From contig NZ_CP076620.1 of the NCBI RefSeq assembly GCF_020911725.1, positions 1,492,501 to 1,556,500 of the forward strand: a DNA stretch of 64,000 nt, given 5' to 3'. This document shows, one piece after another, positions 52,353-61,639 of this stretch; position 1 is the stretch's first letter, and every line of letters starts with the position of its first letter. The position numbers and the translations under genes are program-made. Source of the stretch: Clostridium cadaveris. GTDB lineage: Bacteria; Bacillota; Clostridia; Clostridiales; Clostridiaceae. The notes beneath the pieces are model-generated. The model made no database searches. It saw only the letters and a program-made list of their open reading frames with translations, and was not told where the DNA came from.

Positions 52353-53780
52353 ATGAAAGTTAAAATTAATCTTAATAACTTAAAATATAGATATGACATA
52401 TATCAGATTTTCAATTTATTTTATCCTTATGATGCAATAGAATTTGGAGAAGAAGAATCAACTTTTGAAGTTATAGTTGAAAATCATTGTATAATATTAA
52501 AGACAGCAGGAAAAAATTTAGAAAAGACTTTTGAAGAAGAAGTCACTAAACAACATTTAAAAAGAGAGATATTTAAGTTCTTAAAAAGCTTAACTCATAA
52601 GGAACTTCCATGGGGAACTTTAGTTGGAATAAGACCAAGCAAGATAGCTTTGGATATGGTAAAAGCGGGATATAGTAATGATGACATAATAAAGTATTTT
52701 AGGGACAACTATCTTGCCAGTGAAAAAAAAGCACAGCTTTGTATAGATGTTGCCGCCAGAGAAGAGAGTTTTGTAAACCATGATAAGAATTTAGTCAGTG
52801 TATATGTAGGAATGGCATTTTGTCCAACTAGATGCGTATATTGTTCTTTTGCATCTAATCCTATAGGAGGAAATAAGAAATTAGTTGAACCATATGTGGA
52901 GTGTTTGAAGCAGGAAATCTCAGCGATTGCTGAATATATAAAAGATAAGAATTTAAAAGTTCAATGCGTTTATTTTGGAGGGGGAACCCCAACATCTGTA
53001 GACGAAAAGACATTTCATGGAGTCATGAAAGAAATCTATGATGATATAATATCACAATTTAATCCTGAAGAATTTACAGTTGAGTGTGGAAGACCTGATA
53101 GCATAACTGAAGAAAAGCTTAAAACTATGAAAGACTTTAAGGTCAATAGGATAAGCATAAACCCTCAAACTATGAATGATAATACTTTAAAATCCATAGG
53201 AAGAAACCATGATTCTAAAGAAGTGATAGAAAAGTTTAACTTGGCTAGAAGCTTAGGTTTTGACAACATTAACATGGATATAATAGTTGGACTTCCAGGT
53301 GAAGGTTTAAGAGAAATTAATCATACATTAGATATTATAAAAAAGCTTAGCCCAGATAACCTTACAGTTCATGGAATGTCTATAAAGAGGGCCTCAAAGC
53401 TTCATGAAGAAATAGTTTTAAAAAATACAGTAAAAATAGCAGAACAAGAAGAACTTAATAAAATGTATGAGGCGACGACTATAGCAGCTAAGGAGCTTGG
53501 AATGAAGCCTTATTATATGTATAGACAGAAAAATATGGTTGGTAATATGGAGAATATAGGATACTCTATAGAGGGTAAAGAAAGCATATACAACATTCAA
53601 ATAATAGAAGAAAAACAGACAATACTAGCTGCAGGAGCAGATGCAGTAACTAAAGTAGTCTTTTTAGATGAAAACAGACTTGAAAGATTTGCTGATGTTA
53701 AAGATGTGAGAGAATATGTTAAAAGGCTGCCAGAAATGGTAGAGAAAAAAATAGAACTTTTAAATACTTTGTACAGTTAG
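52353..53780 (+). CDS. hemZ: HemZ-type radical-SAM coproporphyrinogen dehydrogenase-like protein
   Basis: 475 residues. An N-terminal domain of about 150 residues precedes the radical-SAM motif CPTRCVYCSFAS (near 157), then FGGGTPTSVDEKTF, ECGRPDSIT, and NPQTMNDNTLKSIGR. The C-terminus has the HemN-like MYRQKNMVGNMEN region. HemZ proteins resemble the oxygen-independent coproporphyrinogen III oxidase HemN; the clostridial form sits beside hisS regardless of heme synthesis, so its true substrate is unclear. It follows the hydrolase by 12 bases. Confidence 0.85.
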   Translation: MKVKINLNNLKYRYDIYQIFNLFYPYDAIEFGEEESTFEVIVENHCIILKTAGKNLEKTFEEEVTKQHLKREIFKFLKSLTHKELPWGTLVGIRPSKIALDMVKAGYSNDDIIKYFRDNYLASEKKAQLCIDVAAREESFVNHDKNLVSVYVGMAFCPTRCVYCSFASNPIGGNKKLVEPYVECLKQEISAIAEYIKDKNLKVQCVYFGGGTPTSVDEKTFHGVMKEIYDDIISQFNPEEFTVECGRPDSITEEKLKTMKDFKVNRISINPQTMNDNTLKSIGRNHDSKEVIEKFNLARSLGFDNINMDIIVGLPGEGLREINHTLDIIKKLSPDNLTVHGMSIKRASKLHEEIVLKNTVKIAEQEELNKMYEATTIAAKELGMKPYYMYRQKNMVGNMENIGYSIEGKESIYNIQIIEEKQTILAAGADAVTKVVFLDENRLERFADVKDVREYVKRLPEMVEKKIELLNTLYS

Positions 53781-53792
53781 GAGAGGATTTTA

Positions 53793-55043
53793 TTGGCAAT
53801 ACAAGCACCAAAGGGAACAAAAGATATGCTTCCGCAAGAGGCGTATAAATGGCACTTTGTTGAGAATAAATTAAAAGGCATTGCAAAAACTTATGGTTTC
53901 AGAGAAATAAGAACTCCTATTTTTGAAAATACTGAACTTTTCATAAGAGGAGTTGGAGAAACTACAGATGTAGTTCAAAAGGAGATGTACACTTTTGATG
54001 ACAAAGGTGGAAGAAGCATAACTCTTAAAGCCGAAGGAACAGCACCATCAGTAAGAGCTTTTATAGAAAAAAGCATATATGCTGATGCGCAGCCAACAAA
54101 AATGTATTATTTCACACCAGTATTTAGATATGAAAATGTACAGCATGGAAGACTTAGACAACATCATCAGTTTGGTGTTGAAGTATTTGGAGGGGCAGCT
54201 GCATCAATAGATGCAGAAGTTATAAGCCTTGCGATGAGAGCTTTTAAAGAGTTTGGAATTCAAGGACTAAAACTTAAGATAAACAGCATAGGATGTCCAA
54301 CATGCAGAAAAAAATATAATGATGCATTAATGTCGTTTTTAAAGGAAAACTATGATAGCCTATGTGCTACATGTAAGACTAGATATGAGAAAAATCCAAT
54401 GAGAATTCTTGACTGTAAGGAAAAGAAATGTAAAGAAATCACAAAGGATGCTCCTCTTATAATAGATTATATCTGTGACGACTGCAAAAATCATTTTGAA
54501 GATTTAAAATCATACCTTACTGCATTAAATATAGACTTTGAGGTAGATCCATACATAGTTAGAGGCTTGGATTACTATACTAAGACTGTGTTTGAAATTG
54601 TGAATAGTGAAATAACAGTCTGTGGTGGGGGACGTTATGATGCTCTTATAAAATCTATAGGCGGTCCTGATATGCCTGCAGTAGGTTTTGGAATGGGATT
54701 AGAAAGACTTATAATGACTTTAGAAAAAGAAGGCATAGAGATACCTGTACCTGCTTATATGGAGTTATATGTAGGTGCTATAGGTGATGATAGCAAAAAA
54801 GCTGCTCTTGCAATTGTAAATAAATTAAGAGAATTTGGAGTATGTGGAGAGTGTGACCACATGCAGAGAAGCGTAAAAGCTCAAATGAAATATGCAAACA
54901 AAATGGGTGCTAGATTTACAATGATCCTAGGAGAAGATGAGTTAAAGACTTCAAAGGCTACTTTAAAGAGAATGTCTGATGGAGAAACATTTGAAGTCAA
55001 CTTAGATGAACTAGAGAATATTAAAGATATAATTAATGATTAG
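53793..55043 (+). CDS. hisS: histidyl-tRNA synthetase
   Basis: 416 residues, class II synthetase. Motif 1 is near 30-50. Motif 2 is in [23 protein letters not shown]. The histidine-A loop [14 protein letters not shown] is near 258, and motif 3 is GFGMGLERL near 310. The anticodon-binding domain is at the C-terminus. The start is TTG 53793 after GGAGAGG. It directly precedes aspS (12 bases), the standard hisS-aspS pair of Firmicutes. Confidence 0.95.
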   Translation: MAIQAPKGTKDMLPQEAYKWHFVENKLKGIAKTYGFREIRTPIFENTELFIRGVGETTDVVQKEMYTFDDKGGRSITLKAEGTAPSVRAFIEKSIYADAQPTKMYYFTPVFRYENVQHGRLRQHHQFGVEVFGGAAASIDAEVISLAMRAFKEFGIQGLKLKINSIGCPTCRKKYNDALMSFLKENYDSLCATCKTRYEKNPMRILDCKEKKCKEITKDAPLIIDYICDDCKNHFEDLKSYLTALNIDFEVDPYIVRGLDYYTKTVFEIVNSEITVCGGGRYDALIKSIGGPDMPAVGFGMGLERLIMTLEKEGIEIPVPAYMELYVGAIGDDSKKAALAIVNKLREFGVCGECDHMQRSVKAQMKYANKMGARFTMILGEDELKTSKATLKRMSDGETFEVNLDELENIKDIIND

Positions 55044-55055
55044 GAGGAAATAACA

Positions 55056-56840
55056 ATGGGTGAAGCACTAAATGGTCTTAAAAGAAGCATAATGTGTGGC
55101 GAGCTTAGAGAAAGCCATGTAGGCAATACCTTTACCGTAATGGGATGGGTTCAAAGAAAACGTAATTTAGGAGGACTTATCTTTGTTGATTTAAGAGACA
55201 GAGAGGGGATACTTCAAGTTGTTTTTGGAGAAGAAATAAATAAGGATGCTTTTGAAAAGGCAAATGGCATAAAGCCAGAATATTGTATAGCTGTAACAGG
55301 CGTATTAGCAGAGAGAGAATCTAAAAACCCTAATATGCCAACAGGTATGGTCGAATTAAAAGGAACTGAAATAAAGATATTATCTGAGTCAGAAACTCCA
55401 CCTATATATATAAAGGAAAACTTAGATGCTGGAGAAGCTATAAGATTAAAATATAGATATCTTGATCTTAGAAGACCTGATATGCAGAGAATATTTAAAA
55501 TTAGACATAAAACTGCAAAGTCTATAAGAGATTTTCTAGACAAGGAAGAGTTCTTGGAAGTTGAAACTCCAATGCTTACTAAGAGCACACCTGAAGGAGC
55601 TAGAGACTATTTGGTACCAAGCAGAAATTATCCAGGAATGTTTTATGCACTTCCTCAGTCTCCTCAGCTTTTCAAACAATTACTTATGGTATCAGGTTTT
55701 GATAAGTATTTCCAAATAGTAAAATGTTTCAGAGATGAGGATCTAAGGGCAAATAGACAGCCTGAATTTACTCAAGTAGACTTAGAGATGTCTTTTGTTG
55801 AGCAGGATGATGTCATGTCATTAAATGAAAGACTTATACAACATGTATTTAAGGAAGTAGCAGGAGTAGATGTAAAACTTCCTATAAATAGAATGCCATA
55901 TAAAGAAGCTATGGAAAAGTACGGAAGTGACAAGCCAGATTTAAGATTTGGTCTTGAAATTCAAGATATAACAGAAGCAGTTAAAACTGCAGAATTTAAA
56001 GTATTTAATGATGCTATATCTAATGGAGGTTCTGTAAGAGCTTTATGTGTAGAAGGCGGAGCTTCTATGGGTAGAAAAGATATAGACCGTTTAGGAGAGT
56101 TTGTAAAGACTTATAAAGCTAAAGGATTAGCATGGATTCAGCTAAAAGAAGAAGGCGTAAAATCTCCTATAGCTAAATTCTTAAAAGAAGAAGAGCTTCA
56201 AGCTATAATTGAAAAAGTTAATGCTAAAACTGGAGATTTAATCTTAATAGTTGCTGACAAGAACTCTGTAGTATTCCAAAGTCTTGGAGCATTAAGATTA
56301 GAACTTGCTAAGAAGCTTGATTTAATAAAGGATAAGGGTGAATTTAAGTTCACTTGGGTTACAGAATTCCCTCTTCTTGAGTATGATGAAGAAGAAGAAA
56401 GATATACTGCAGCTCATCATCCATTTACAATGCCTATGGATGAGGATATTCAATATTTAGAAAGCGATCCAGGAAGGGTTAGAGCAAAAGCTTATGACTT
56501 AGTTTTAAATGGAGAAGAGCTTGGAGGAGGAAGTATAAGAATACATGATACTGATCTTCAAGAAAAAATGTTTGCTGAATTAGGATTTACAAAAGAATCA
56601 GCATGGGAAAGATTTGGATTCTTATTAGAAGCATTCAAATTTGGACCACCACCACACGGAGGATTAGCATTTGGATTTGACAGAATGATAATGTTCTTAG
56701 CAGGAACTGAAAACATTAAAGATGTAATAGCATTCCCTAAGAACCAAAATGCATTTTGTCCATTAACTGAAGCACCTAATAATGTTGATGATAAACAGCT
56801 TAGAGAGCTTGGCATAAGCAAATTAGAGCTAGAAAAGTAA
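55056..56840 (+). CDS. aspS: aspartyl-tRNA synthetase (bacterial type)
   Basis: 594 residues. An OB-fold anticodon domain (VMGWVQRKRNLGGLIFVDLRDREG) is at the start. The class II core has VETPMLTKSTPEGARDYLVPSR, motif 2 CFRDEDLRANRQPEFTQVD, a GAD insertion at about 285-415, and motif 3 GLAFGFDRMIMFLAG. It is full length. Whether it also makes Asp-tRNA-Asn depends on gatCAB elsewhere. Its terminator follows at 56853. Confidence 0.95.
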   Translation: MGEALNGLKRSIMCGELRESHVGNTFTVMGWVQRKRNLGGLIFVDLRDREGILQVVFGEEINKDAFEKANGIKPEYCIAVTGVLAERESKNPNMPTGMVELKGTEIKILSESETPPIYIKENLDAGEAIRLKYRYLDLRRPDMQRIFKIRHKTAKSIRDFLDKEEFLEVETPMLTKSTPEGARDYLVPSRNYPGMFYALPQSPQLFKQLLMVSGFDKYFQIVKCFRDEDLRANRQPEFTQVDLEMSFVEQDDVMSLNERLIQHVFKEVAGVDVKLPINRMPYKEAMEKYGSDKPDLRFGLEIQDITEAVKTAEFKVFNDAISNGGSVRALCVEGGASMGRKDIDRLGEFVKTYKAKGLAWIQLKEEGVKSPIAKFLKEEELQAIIEKVNAKTGDLILIVADKNSVVFQSLGALRLELAKKLDLIKDKGEFKFTWVTEFPLLEYDEEEERYTAAHHPFTMPMDEDIQYLESDPGRVRAKAYDLVLNGEELGGGSIRIHDTDLQEKMFAELGFTKESAWERFGFLLEAFKFGPPPHGGLAFGFDRMIMFLAGTENIKDVIAFPKNQNAFCPLTEAPNNVDDKQLRELGISKLELEK

Positions 56841-56852
56841 GATTTTTAATAA

Positions 56853-56888
56853 ATAGCCTCTAAGAATAACTTAGGGGCTATACTTTTA
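56853..56888 (+). terminator. aspS operon terminator
   Basis: ATAGCCTCTAAG pairs with CTTAGGGGCTAT (one G-T pair) around AATAA, then ACTTTTA. Confidence 0.75.
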
Positions 56889-56921
56889 TGAAACTCAGCT
56901 AAAATAGTATGGGGTGAAAAA

Positions 56922-57185
56922 ATGGATGATAATAAATCTAACTTAAAGAAGGATATTTCTTTAAGGCTTAGAAAGATAGAAGGTCAAGTAAAAGGAATTC
57001 AGAAAATGGTTGATAGTGGAAGTTGCTGTAAAGACATACTTGTCCAAATTGCAGCGGTAAGAGCTGCTATAAATAAAGTAGGGGGACTCATGTTAGAGGA
57101 TTATGCACTAAACTGCATGAATTTAGATGAGGAAGATGAGAATGTAAAGCAACTTATAGACACTATGGTAAGATTTTTAAAGTAA
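56922..57185 (+). CDS. CsoR/CstR-family repressor with Tyr at the copper His position
   Basis: 87 residues, all-helical DUF156 fold. SLRLRKIEGQVKGIQKMVD is the family start. Cys36 and Cys65 are in the positions of the CsoR copper ligands, but the His of the C-H-C triad (LLEDH in CsoR) is Tyr61 (MLEDYALNC). Cys35 is an extra adjacent cysteine. Loss of His is seen in CstR, the persulfide sensor, so sensing of sulfur species or another metal is possible. It is a single gene convergent with the ThrE pair. Confidence 0.82.
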   Translation: MDDNKSNLKKDISLRLRKIEGQVKGIQKMVDSGSCCKDILVQIAAVRAAINKVGGLMLEDYALNCMNLDEEDENVKQLIDTMVRFLK

Positions 57186-57192
57186 TTATGAT

Positions 57193-57232
57193 AAAAGTCA
57201 TGAAACATTTTGTGTTTCATGACTTTTTTTAT
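57193..57232. terminator. bidirectional terminator
   Basis: A 15-bp perfect stem (AAAAGTCATGAAACA and complement) with a 5-base loop and long T-run, between the CsoR-like gene and the convergent thrE gene. Confidence 0.88.
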
Positions 57233-57699
57233 TTAGATGATTTTTTTAAAGATTTAGAGTTACGAGCTTTATTTTTTTGTATTAAATGACTTAAGAATTT
57301 TGATATTGTTGAAACAAGCATAATCCCGATAGCAATAGCACCAGCACTTAAAATTGTGTGAAGTCCTATTTCAAGAGAAAGATATACATCACCTTGAACA
57401 GAAGCTAAAAGAGTATTATACATGCCTTTTCCAGGTACAAGAGGAATAAGGGCACATATTACAAAAATAGTTACAGGACTTTTTAAGATTCTAGCAGCAA
57501 ATTCTCCATATATGCTTAAAGCAACAGAACCTATGAATAGTGATGTAATGTCTGAAAAACCAGCTAAAATGCAAAGTTCGTATACAAACCAAGCTATACC
57601 GCCTCCGATACCTGCAAATATAAGCTTTTTACCTTTTATATTGAAAAGTACACCAAAACTTAAGGAGGCTATAAGAGAATAGATAGAATTTAGAACCAT
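57229..57699 (-). CDS. threonine/serine exporter, small subunit (ThrE C-terminal half)
   Basis: 156 residues with four to five membrane spans, the DUF3815 part of the ThrE family (ALIPLVPGKGMYNTLL). It ends in a basic tail. In Corynebacterium ThrE both halves are one protein; in Firmicutes they are usually separate genes. It begins one base after the larger subunit's stop, so the two form one exporter for threonine, serine or related small molecules. Confidence 0.85.
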   Translation of the reverse strand: MVLNSIYSLIASLSFGVLFNIKGKKLIFAGIGGGIAWFVYELCILAGFSDITSLFIGSVALSIYGEFAARILKSPVTIFVICALIPLVPGKGMYNTLLASVQGDVYLSLEIGLHTILSAGAIAIGIMLVSTISKFLSHLIQKNKARNSKSLKKSSK

Positions 57700-57700
57700 T

Positions 57701-58468
57701 TTACATTCCTCCCATTAGTGAAAACCAAATTTTTAGTGCTATACCAGTTCCTACGGCAATAGCTACAGCTGTAAGAATAGCCTCAAGACCCCTTGCAAGG
57801 GCGGCTAAAAGATCTCCACCAATAGTATCTCTTACGGCATTAGTTATAGCTAATCCAGGAACAAGAAGCATTATAGAACCTATTATTATAATGTTGTAGT
57901 CTTGCCCAATAGAAAGATAGGTAGAAATAAGAGCTAAAATACCGGTTAATGCTCCACCAACTACATTTACAAAGAAATCATTGAGCTTATTCTTTGATAG
58001 AAAGTTTGAAACAAATTTTATTAATCCTCCTATAAAAAAGGATACAAAAGCATCTCTATAGGAACCTCCAAAAAGTAAAGTAAAAAATGCAGCACTTATT
58101 GCAGAAGCTATAATAGTGCATTTTAGGCTATAACATTTATTGGATTCTATATTTTTTAGTTCAAGCTCGATATCATTACAAGATAGATTTTGTATTTGAA
58201 TATTACGAGAAAGAGCATTGACCAAATTTACTTTTTCTAAATTTACTGTTCTATTTTTAACTCTTCTTATAAGAGAATTTATATGTCCATCTTTGTCCAT
58301 AACGGAAATCATAATTCCAGTAGGAGTTACGAAACTTTCAGCGTCATAAACGTTAAAATTTGAACATATTCTTGACATAGTTTCCTCAACTCTGTATGTT
58401 TCTCCTCCATTTTCTAGTATTATTCTTCCAGCTTCGGAGGCAACATAAATAACTTTGTTTATATCCAT
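57701..58468 (-). CDS. threonine/serine exporter, large subunit (ThrE N-terminal half)
   Basis: 255 residues of the DUF1212 part of ThrE. A soluble N-terminal region (VIYVASEAGRIILENGGETYRVEETM) is followed by about five membrane spans, including LLVPGLAITNAVRDTIGGDLLAALARG. It is the partner of the small membrane subunit encoded immediately downstream. The upstream 210 bases to glyA contain the divergent glyA promoter and AT-rich sequence. Confidence 0.86.
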   Translation of the reverse strand: MDINKVIYVASEAGRIILENGGETYRVEETMSRICSNFNVYDAESFVTPTGIMISVMDKDGHINSLIRRVKNRTVNLEKVNLVNALSRNIQIQNLSCNDIELELKNIESNKCYSLKCTIIASAISAAFFTLLFGGSYRDAFVSFFIGGLIKFVSNFLSKNKLNDFFVNVVGGALTGILALISTYLSIGQDYNIIIIGSIMLLVPGLAITNAVRDTIGGDLLAALARGLEAILTAVAIAVGTGIALKIWFSLMGGM

Positions 58469-58604
58469 AACATACCTCTACATAAATAAAATAAAATAAA
58501 TATGAAATAAATTGGAAAATTAATATAATTTATATTTAACCTCTAGTATTATATCACAGAAATTCAGTGCATACCTACAAATAATTAAATTTTCTGAAGG
58601 GATG

Positions 58605-58633
58605 TTGATAAAAAATATTCTGAAAATTATAAT
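58605..58633 (+). promoter_or_regulatory. glyA promoter
   Basis: TTGATA (58605-58610), exactly 17 bases, TATAAT (58628-58633), about 45 bases before the start. No riboswitch-like fold is apparent in the short leader. Confidence 0.75.
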
Positions 58634-58679
58634 GTATATATAGATATAAATTATTAATAAAGTTTAAGGGGTGGGAAAA

Positions 58680-59912
58680 ATGAATTTTAATAATGTAAAA
58701 GCGACTGATACTGAGGTTTATAGCATAATTGAAGAAGAGATAGCTAGACAACAGCACAATATAGAGCTTATAGCATCAGAAAACTTTACTAGCAAGGCAG
58801 TTATGGAAGCAATGGGGTCTCCAATGACTAATAAATATGCAGAAGGATATCCTGGGAAAAGATATTATGGTGGTTGTGAAGTAGTAGATAAAGTAGAGGA
58901 TTTAGCTAGAGATAGGATGAAAGAATTATTTAATGCTGAATATGCTAATGTTCAACCGCACTCAGGATCACAGGCAAATATGGCTGTATATTTCACAGTA
59001 TTAAAACCAGGAGATACTGTACTTGGAATGAATTTAAGCCATGGAGGACATTTAACTCACGGAAGTCCTGTTAATTTTTCAGGGAAATTATTTAATTTTG
59101 TATCCTATGGAGTTACAAAAGATACAGAAACTATAGATTATGAAGAAGTTAGAAGACTTGCTTTAAAACATAAACCAAAATTAATTGTGGCTGGTGCGAG
59201 CGCTTACCCTAGAATAATTGATTTTAAAAAATTTAGAGAAATTGCTGATGAAGTAGGGGCATATTTGATGGTTGATATGGCTCATATAGCTGGTCTTGTT
59301 GCTGCTGGATATCATCCTTCACCAGTTCCATATGCAGACTTTGTTACGACAACTACTCATAAAACTTTGAGAGGACCAAGAGGTGGAGCTATATTATGTA
59401 AAGAGAAATATGGAAAGGACTTAGATAAAGCTATATTTCCAGGAATGCAGGGAGGACCTCTTATGCATGTAATTGCTGCAAAAGCTGTTTGTTTTAAAGA
59501 AGCTTTAGAGCCTGAATTCAAATCATACATGGAAAGAGTTTTAAAGAACACCAAAGTTTTAGGTGAAGAGCTTACAAAGTATGGATTTAGAATGGTATCT
59601 GGAGGAACAGACAATCACTTGCTTTTAGTAGATTTAACAAATAAAGATATATCAGGAAAAGATGCAGAAAAGCTTCTTGATAGTGTAGGAATAACAGTAA
59701 ACAAAAATACAATCCCATCTGAAACTAGAAGCCCATTTGTAACTTCTGGTATTAGAATAGGAACAGCAGCAGCAACTACAAGAGGATTTAATGAGGATGA
59801 TTTTAGAGAAGTTGCAAGATTTATAAACTATGTAATAGAACACAAAGATGAAGATTTATCAAAGATAAGACAAGAAGTTATTGCTCTTTGTGATAAATAT
59901 CCATTATATTAA
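58680..59912 (+). CDS. glyA: serine hydroxymethyltransferase
   Basis: 410 residues. A PLP enzyme interconverting serine and glycine with tetrahydrofolate, the main one-carbon source. Landmarks are [45 protein letters not shown], the PLP lysine in [14 protein letters not shown] (near 229) and [15 protein letters not shown]. The start is ATG 58680, with AAGGGGTGGG upstream; the GTG at 58671 is inside the ribosome site. It is divergent from the threonine/serine exporter, which fits shared amino-acid metabolism. Full length. Confidence 0.95.
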   Translation: MNFNNVKATDTEVYSIIEEEIARQQHNIELIASENFTSKAVMEAMGSPMTNKYAEGYPGKRYYGGCEVVDKVEDLARDRMKELFNAEYANVQPHSGSQANMAVYFTVLKPGDTVLGMNLSHGGHLTHGSPVNFSGKLFNFVSYGVTKDTETIDYEEVRRLALKHKPKLIVAGASAYPRIIDFKKFREIADEVGAYLMVDMAHIAGLVAAGYHPSPVPYADFVTTTTHKTLRGPRGGAILCKEKYGKDLDKAIFPGMQGGPLMHVIAAKAVCFKEALEPEFKSYMERVLKNTKVLGEELTKYGFRMVSGGTDNHLLLVDLTNKDISGKDAEKLLDSVGITVNKNTIPSETRSPFVTSGIRIGTAAATTRGFNEDDFREVARFINYVIEHKDEDLSKIRQEVIALCDKYPLY

Positions 59913-59940
59913 AAAGATAAAAGCTACGTAGTGAAAAGTT

Positions 59941-59977
59941 AAGAGTTCAGCATATTCAAATATGTTGAACTCTTTTT
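59941..59977 (+). terminator. glyA terminator
   Basis: AAGAGTTCAGCATATT pairs with AATATGTTGAACTCTT (one G-T pair), followed by TTTTTG. Confidence 0.8.
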
Positions 59978-60069
59978 GATTCCTTTAAAATAGTAATTAT
60001 TTCCAGGGAAATGTATAAAGTTTCTAAAATATATTAAGTCATCAATAATTAGAACAAGCATTTTAAATT

Positions 60070-60119
60070 GTTTTTCCATGAAAAGCATATTAGAAGTTGA
60101 AAGTTTTTCATGGAAAAAC
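60070..60119. repeat. 15-bp inverted repeat after the CLC gene
   Basis: GTTTTTCCATGAAAA (60070-60084) is exactly complementary to 60105-60119, with a 20-base loop. It lies 20 bases after the CLC stop on the minus strand. The trailing sequence is not a clean T-run, so termination is possible but not certain. Confidence 0.5.
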
Positions 60120-60138
60120 AAGTAGATATCTACAAATG

Positions 60139-61395
60139 CTAAATGCTACGTTTGTCTATAAATTCTGGCTTAAGCTTAGAGTATACTATCTTCTGTTCAC
60201 TATATAGACCGTAGTAACCTGAAAGCATGTAGCTTACCGCAGAAGCTACCATAAAGAATAATGCACCATGAGCACCAAATATCTCTATACCAAGAATAAA
60301 TGCAGTTATGGGACAATTAGTAACACCACAGAATAAAGCAATTAGGCCTATTGCAGCTCCAAATGAAGGATTAAGACCTATTAAGCCGCTTACTACATTT
60401 CCTAAAGTTGCACCAACGAAAAATGCTGGTACTATTTCTCCACCTTTAAAACCAGCACCTAATGTTAAAGCTGTAAAAATTATTTTTAAAAGCCACGCCC
60501 AAGTGGAAGCATCTCCATTTATGGCATTTTCGATTATGTCCATACCTGCACCAAGATAATCGTTAGAGTCAACAATAAGAGTAAGTACAATCACTATAAA
60601 TCCACCTGCAACTATTCTTAAATAAGGATTTTTTATATATTTTTTATAAGATTTATTACATACATGCATTGCGTGACAAAATAATATGCTTACCAAAGCA
60701 CATATACTTGCTAGAAAGATTACTTTTATAACAGGTAGAATATCTAAAACTGGAATACCTGTTATCTTGAAAAAAGGTGCAGAAACCTTGAAAAATCCAG
60801 ATATAGAATATCCTATTATAGAGGCCAAAGCACATGGAACAAGGGCTGAGTAATGCATGACGCCAATACTTATAACTTCTATAGAAAATAAAGCTGCTGT
60901 AAGTGGAGTTCTAAATAAAGCTGAAAAGCCAGCACTCATTCCACACATTATAACAAGATTTAAATCTTTGTCATCAAGTTTTAGCTTTTGTCCTATACCA
61001 CAGGCTATACTTCCTCCAAGTTGAAGGGCAGCACCTTCTCTGCCAGAAGAACCACCAAAAAGGTGAGTTAATGTGGTTGCCACAAATATTAATGGTGCGG
61101 TTTTTATTGATGGTTTTTCGTCAGAACGTACGGAAAGGAACAATAGATTTGTTCCTTTATCATCTAGCATATTGCTTATGCTATAAAAAAATACTATTAA
61201 AATACCGCCAACAGGAAGAAACCAAAAAATCCAAGGATTATCCATTCTTACTTTAGTTGCAATTTCAATACTGTAATGAAATAGGGTTCCAAAAATCCCA
61301 ACTATTAAACCGATTATAATCGAAAAAAATACCCATTTAAAAAATATTTTAATGCTGTGAATGATATTTCGTAAATGATCTAAGTCAAAAGACAT
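60139..61395 (-). CDS. CLC-family anion transporter
   Basis: 418 residues with the CLC fold (about ten to twelve membrane helices). The gating-glutamate motif reads GSSGREGAALQLGG near residue 121 (GREGP in classical ClC). The usual GSGIP selectivity motif near residue 80 is absent; the equivalent stretch is DDKGTNLLF. GREG followed by a non-Pro residue and NL in place of GSGIP recall the fluoride/proton antiporter branch (CLC-F). No fluoride-riboswitch sequence is apparent upstream, so chloride, fluoride or another anion remains open. There are no CBS domains. The start follows GGAGG. Confidence 0.78.
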   Translation of the reverse strand: MSFDLDHLRNIIHSIKIFFKWVFFSIIIGLIVGIFGTLFHYSIEIATKVRMDNPWIFWFLPVGGILIVFFYSISNMLDDKGTNLLFLSVRSDEKPSIKTAPLIFVATTLTHLFGGSSGREGAALQLGGSIACGIGQKLKLDDKDLNLVIMCGMSAGFSALFRTPLTAALFSIEVISIGVMHYSALVPCALASIIGYSISGFFKVSAPFFKITGIPVLDILPVIKVIFLASICALVSILFCHAMHVCNKSYKKYIKNPYLRIVAGGFIVIVLTLIVDSNDYLGAGMDIIENAINGDASTWAWLLKIIFTALTLGAGFKGGEIVPAFFVGATLGNVVSGLIGLNPSFGAAIGLIALFCGVTNCPITAFILGIEIFGAHGALFFMVASAVSYMLSGYYGLYSEQKIVYSKLKPEFIDKRSI

Positions 61396-61639
61396 GAGTT
61401 TATTGTCCTCCTTTATAATAAAAAAATGATATGCATAATGTAGTACACCTTACTATATTATATCATGTTTACAGAATACTGCATCCCATTGTTAGAAAAA
61501 ATATTCATAAAAAATTCAAAAATAAATATGAGTATAAGAAAATATCAGCAAGTTTATGCCTTATGTTATAATGAATAGTGATAATAGTTATTTAATTTGA
61601 AAATTTTTTACTTATCATTTTGAGTGTGGAGGAAAAGTA

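Noticed and set aside
52353-53780. hemZ as evidence for heme synthesis
   Set aside because: The gene is conserved beside hisS in heme-negative clostridia, and no other heme gene is in the window.
61396-61639. Fluoride riboswitch upstream of the CLC gene
   Set aside because: The minus-strand leader has none of the conserved GC-rich pseudoknot segments of the crcB motif; it is plain AT-rich sequence with a TATAAT.
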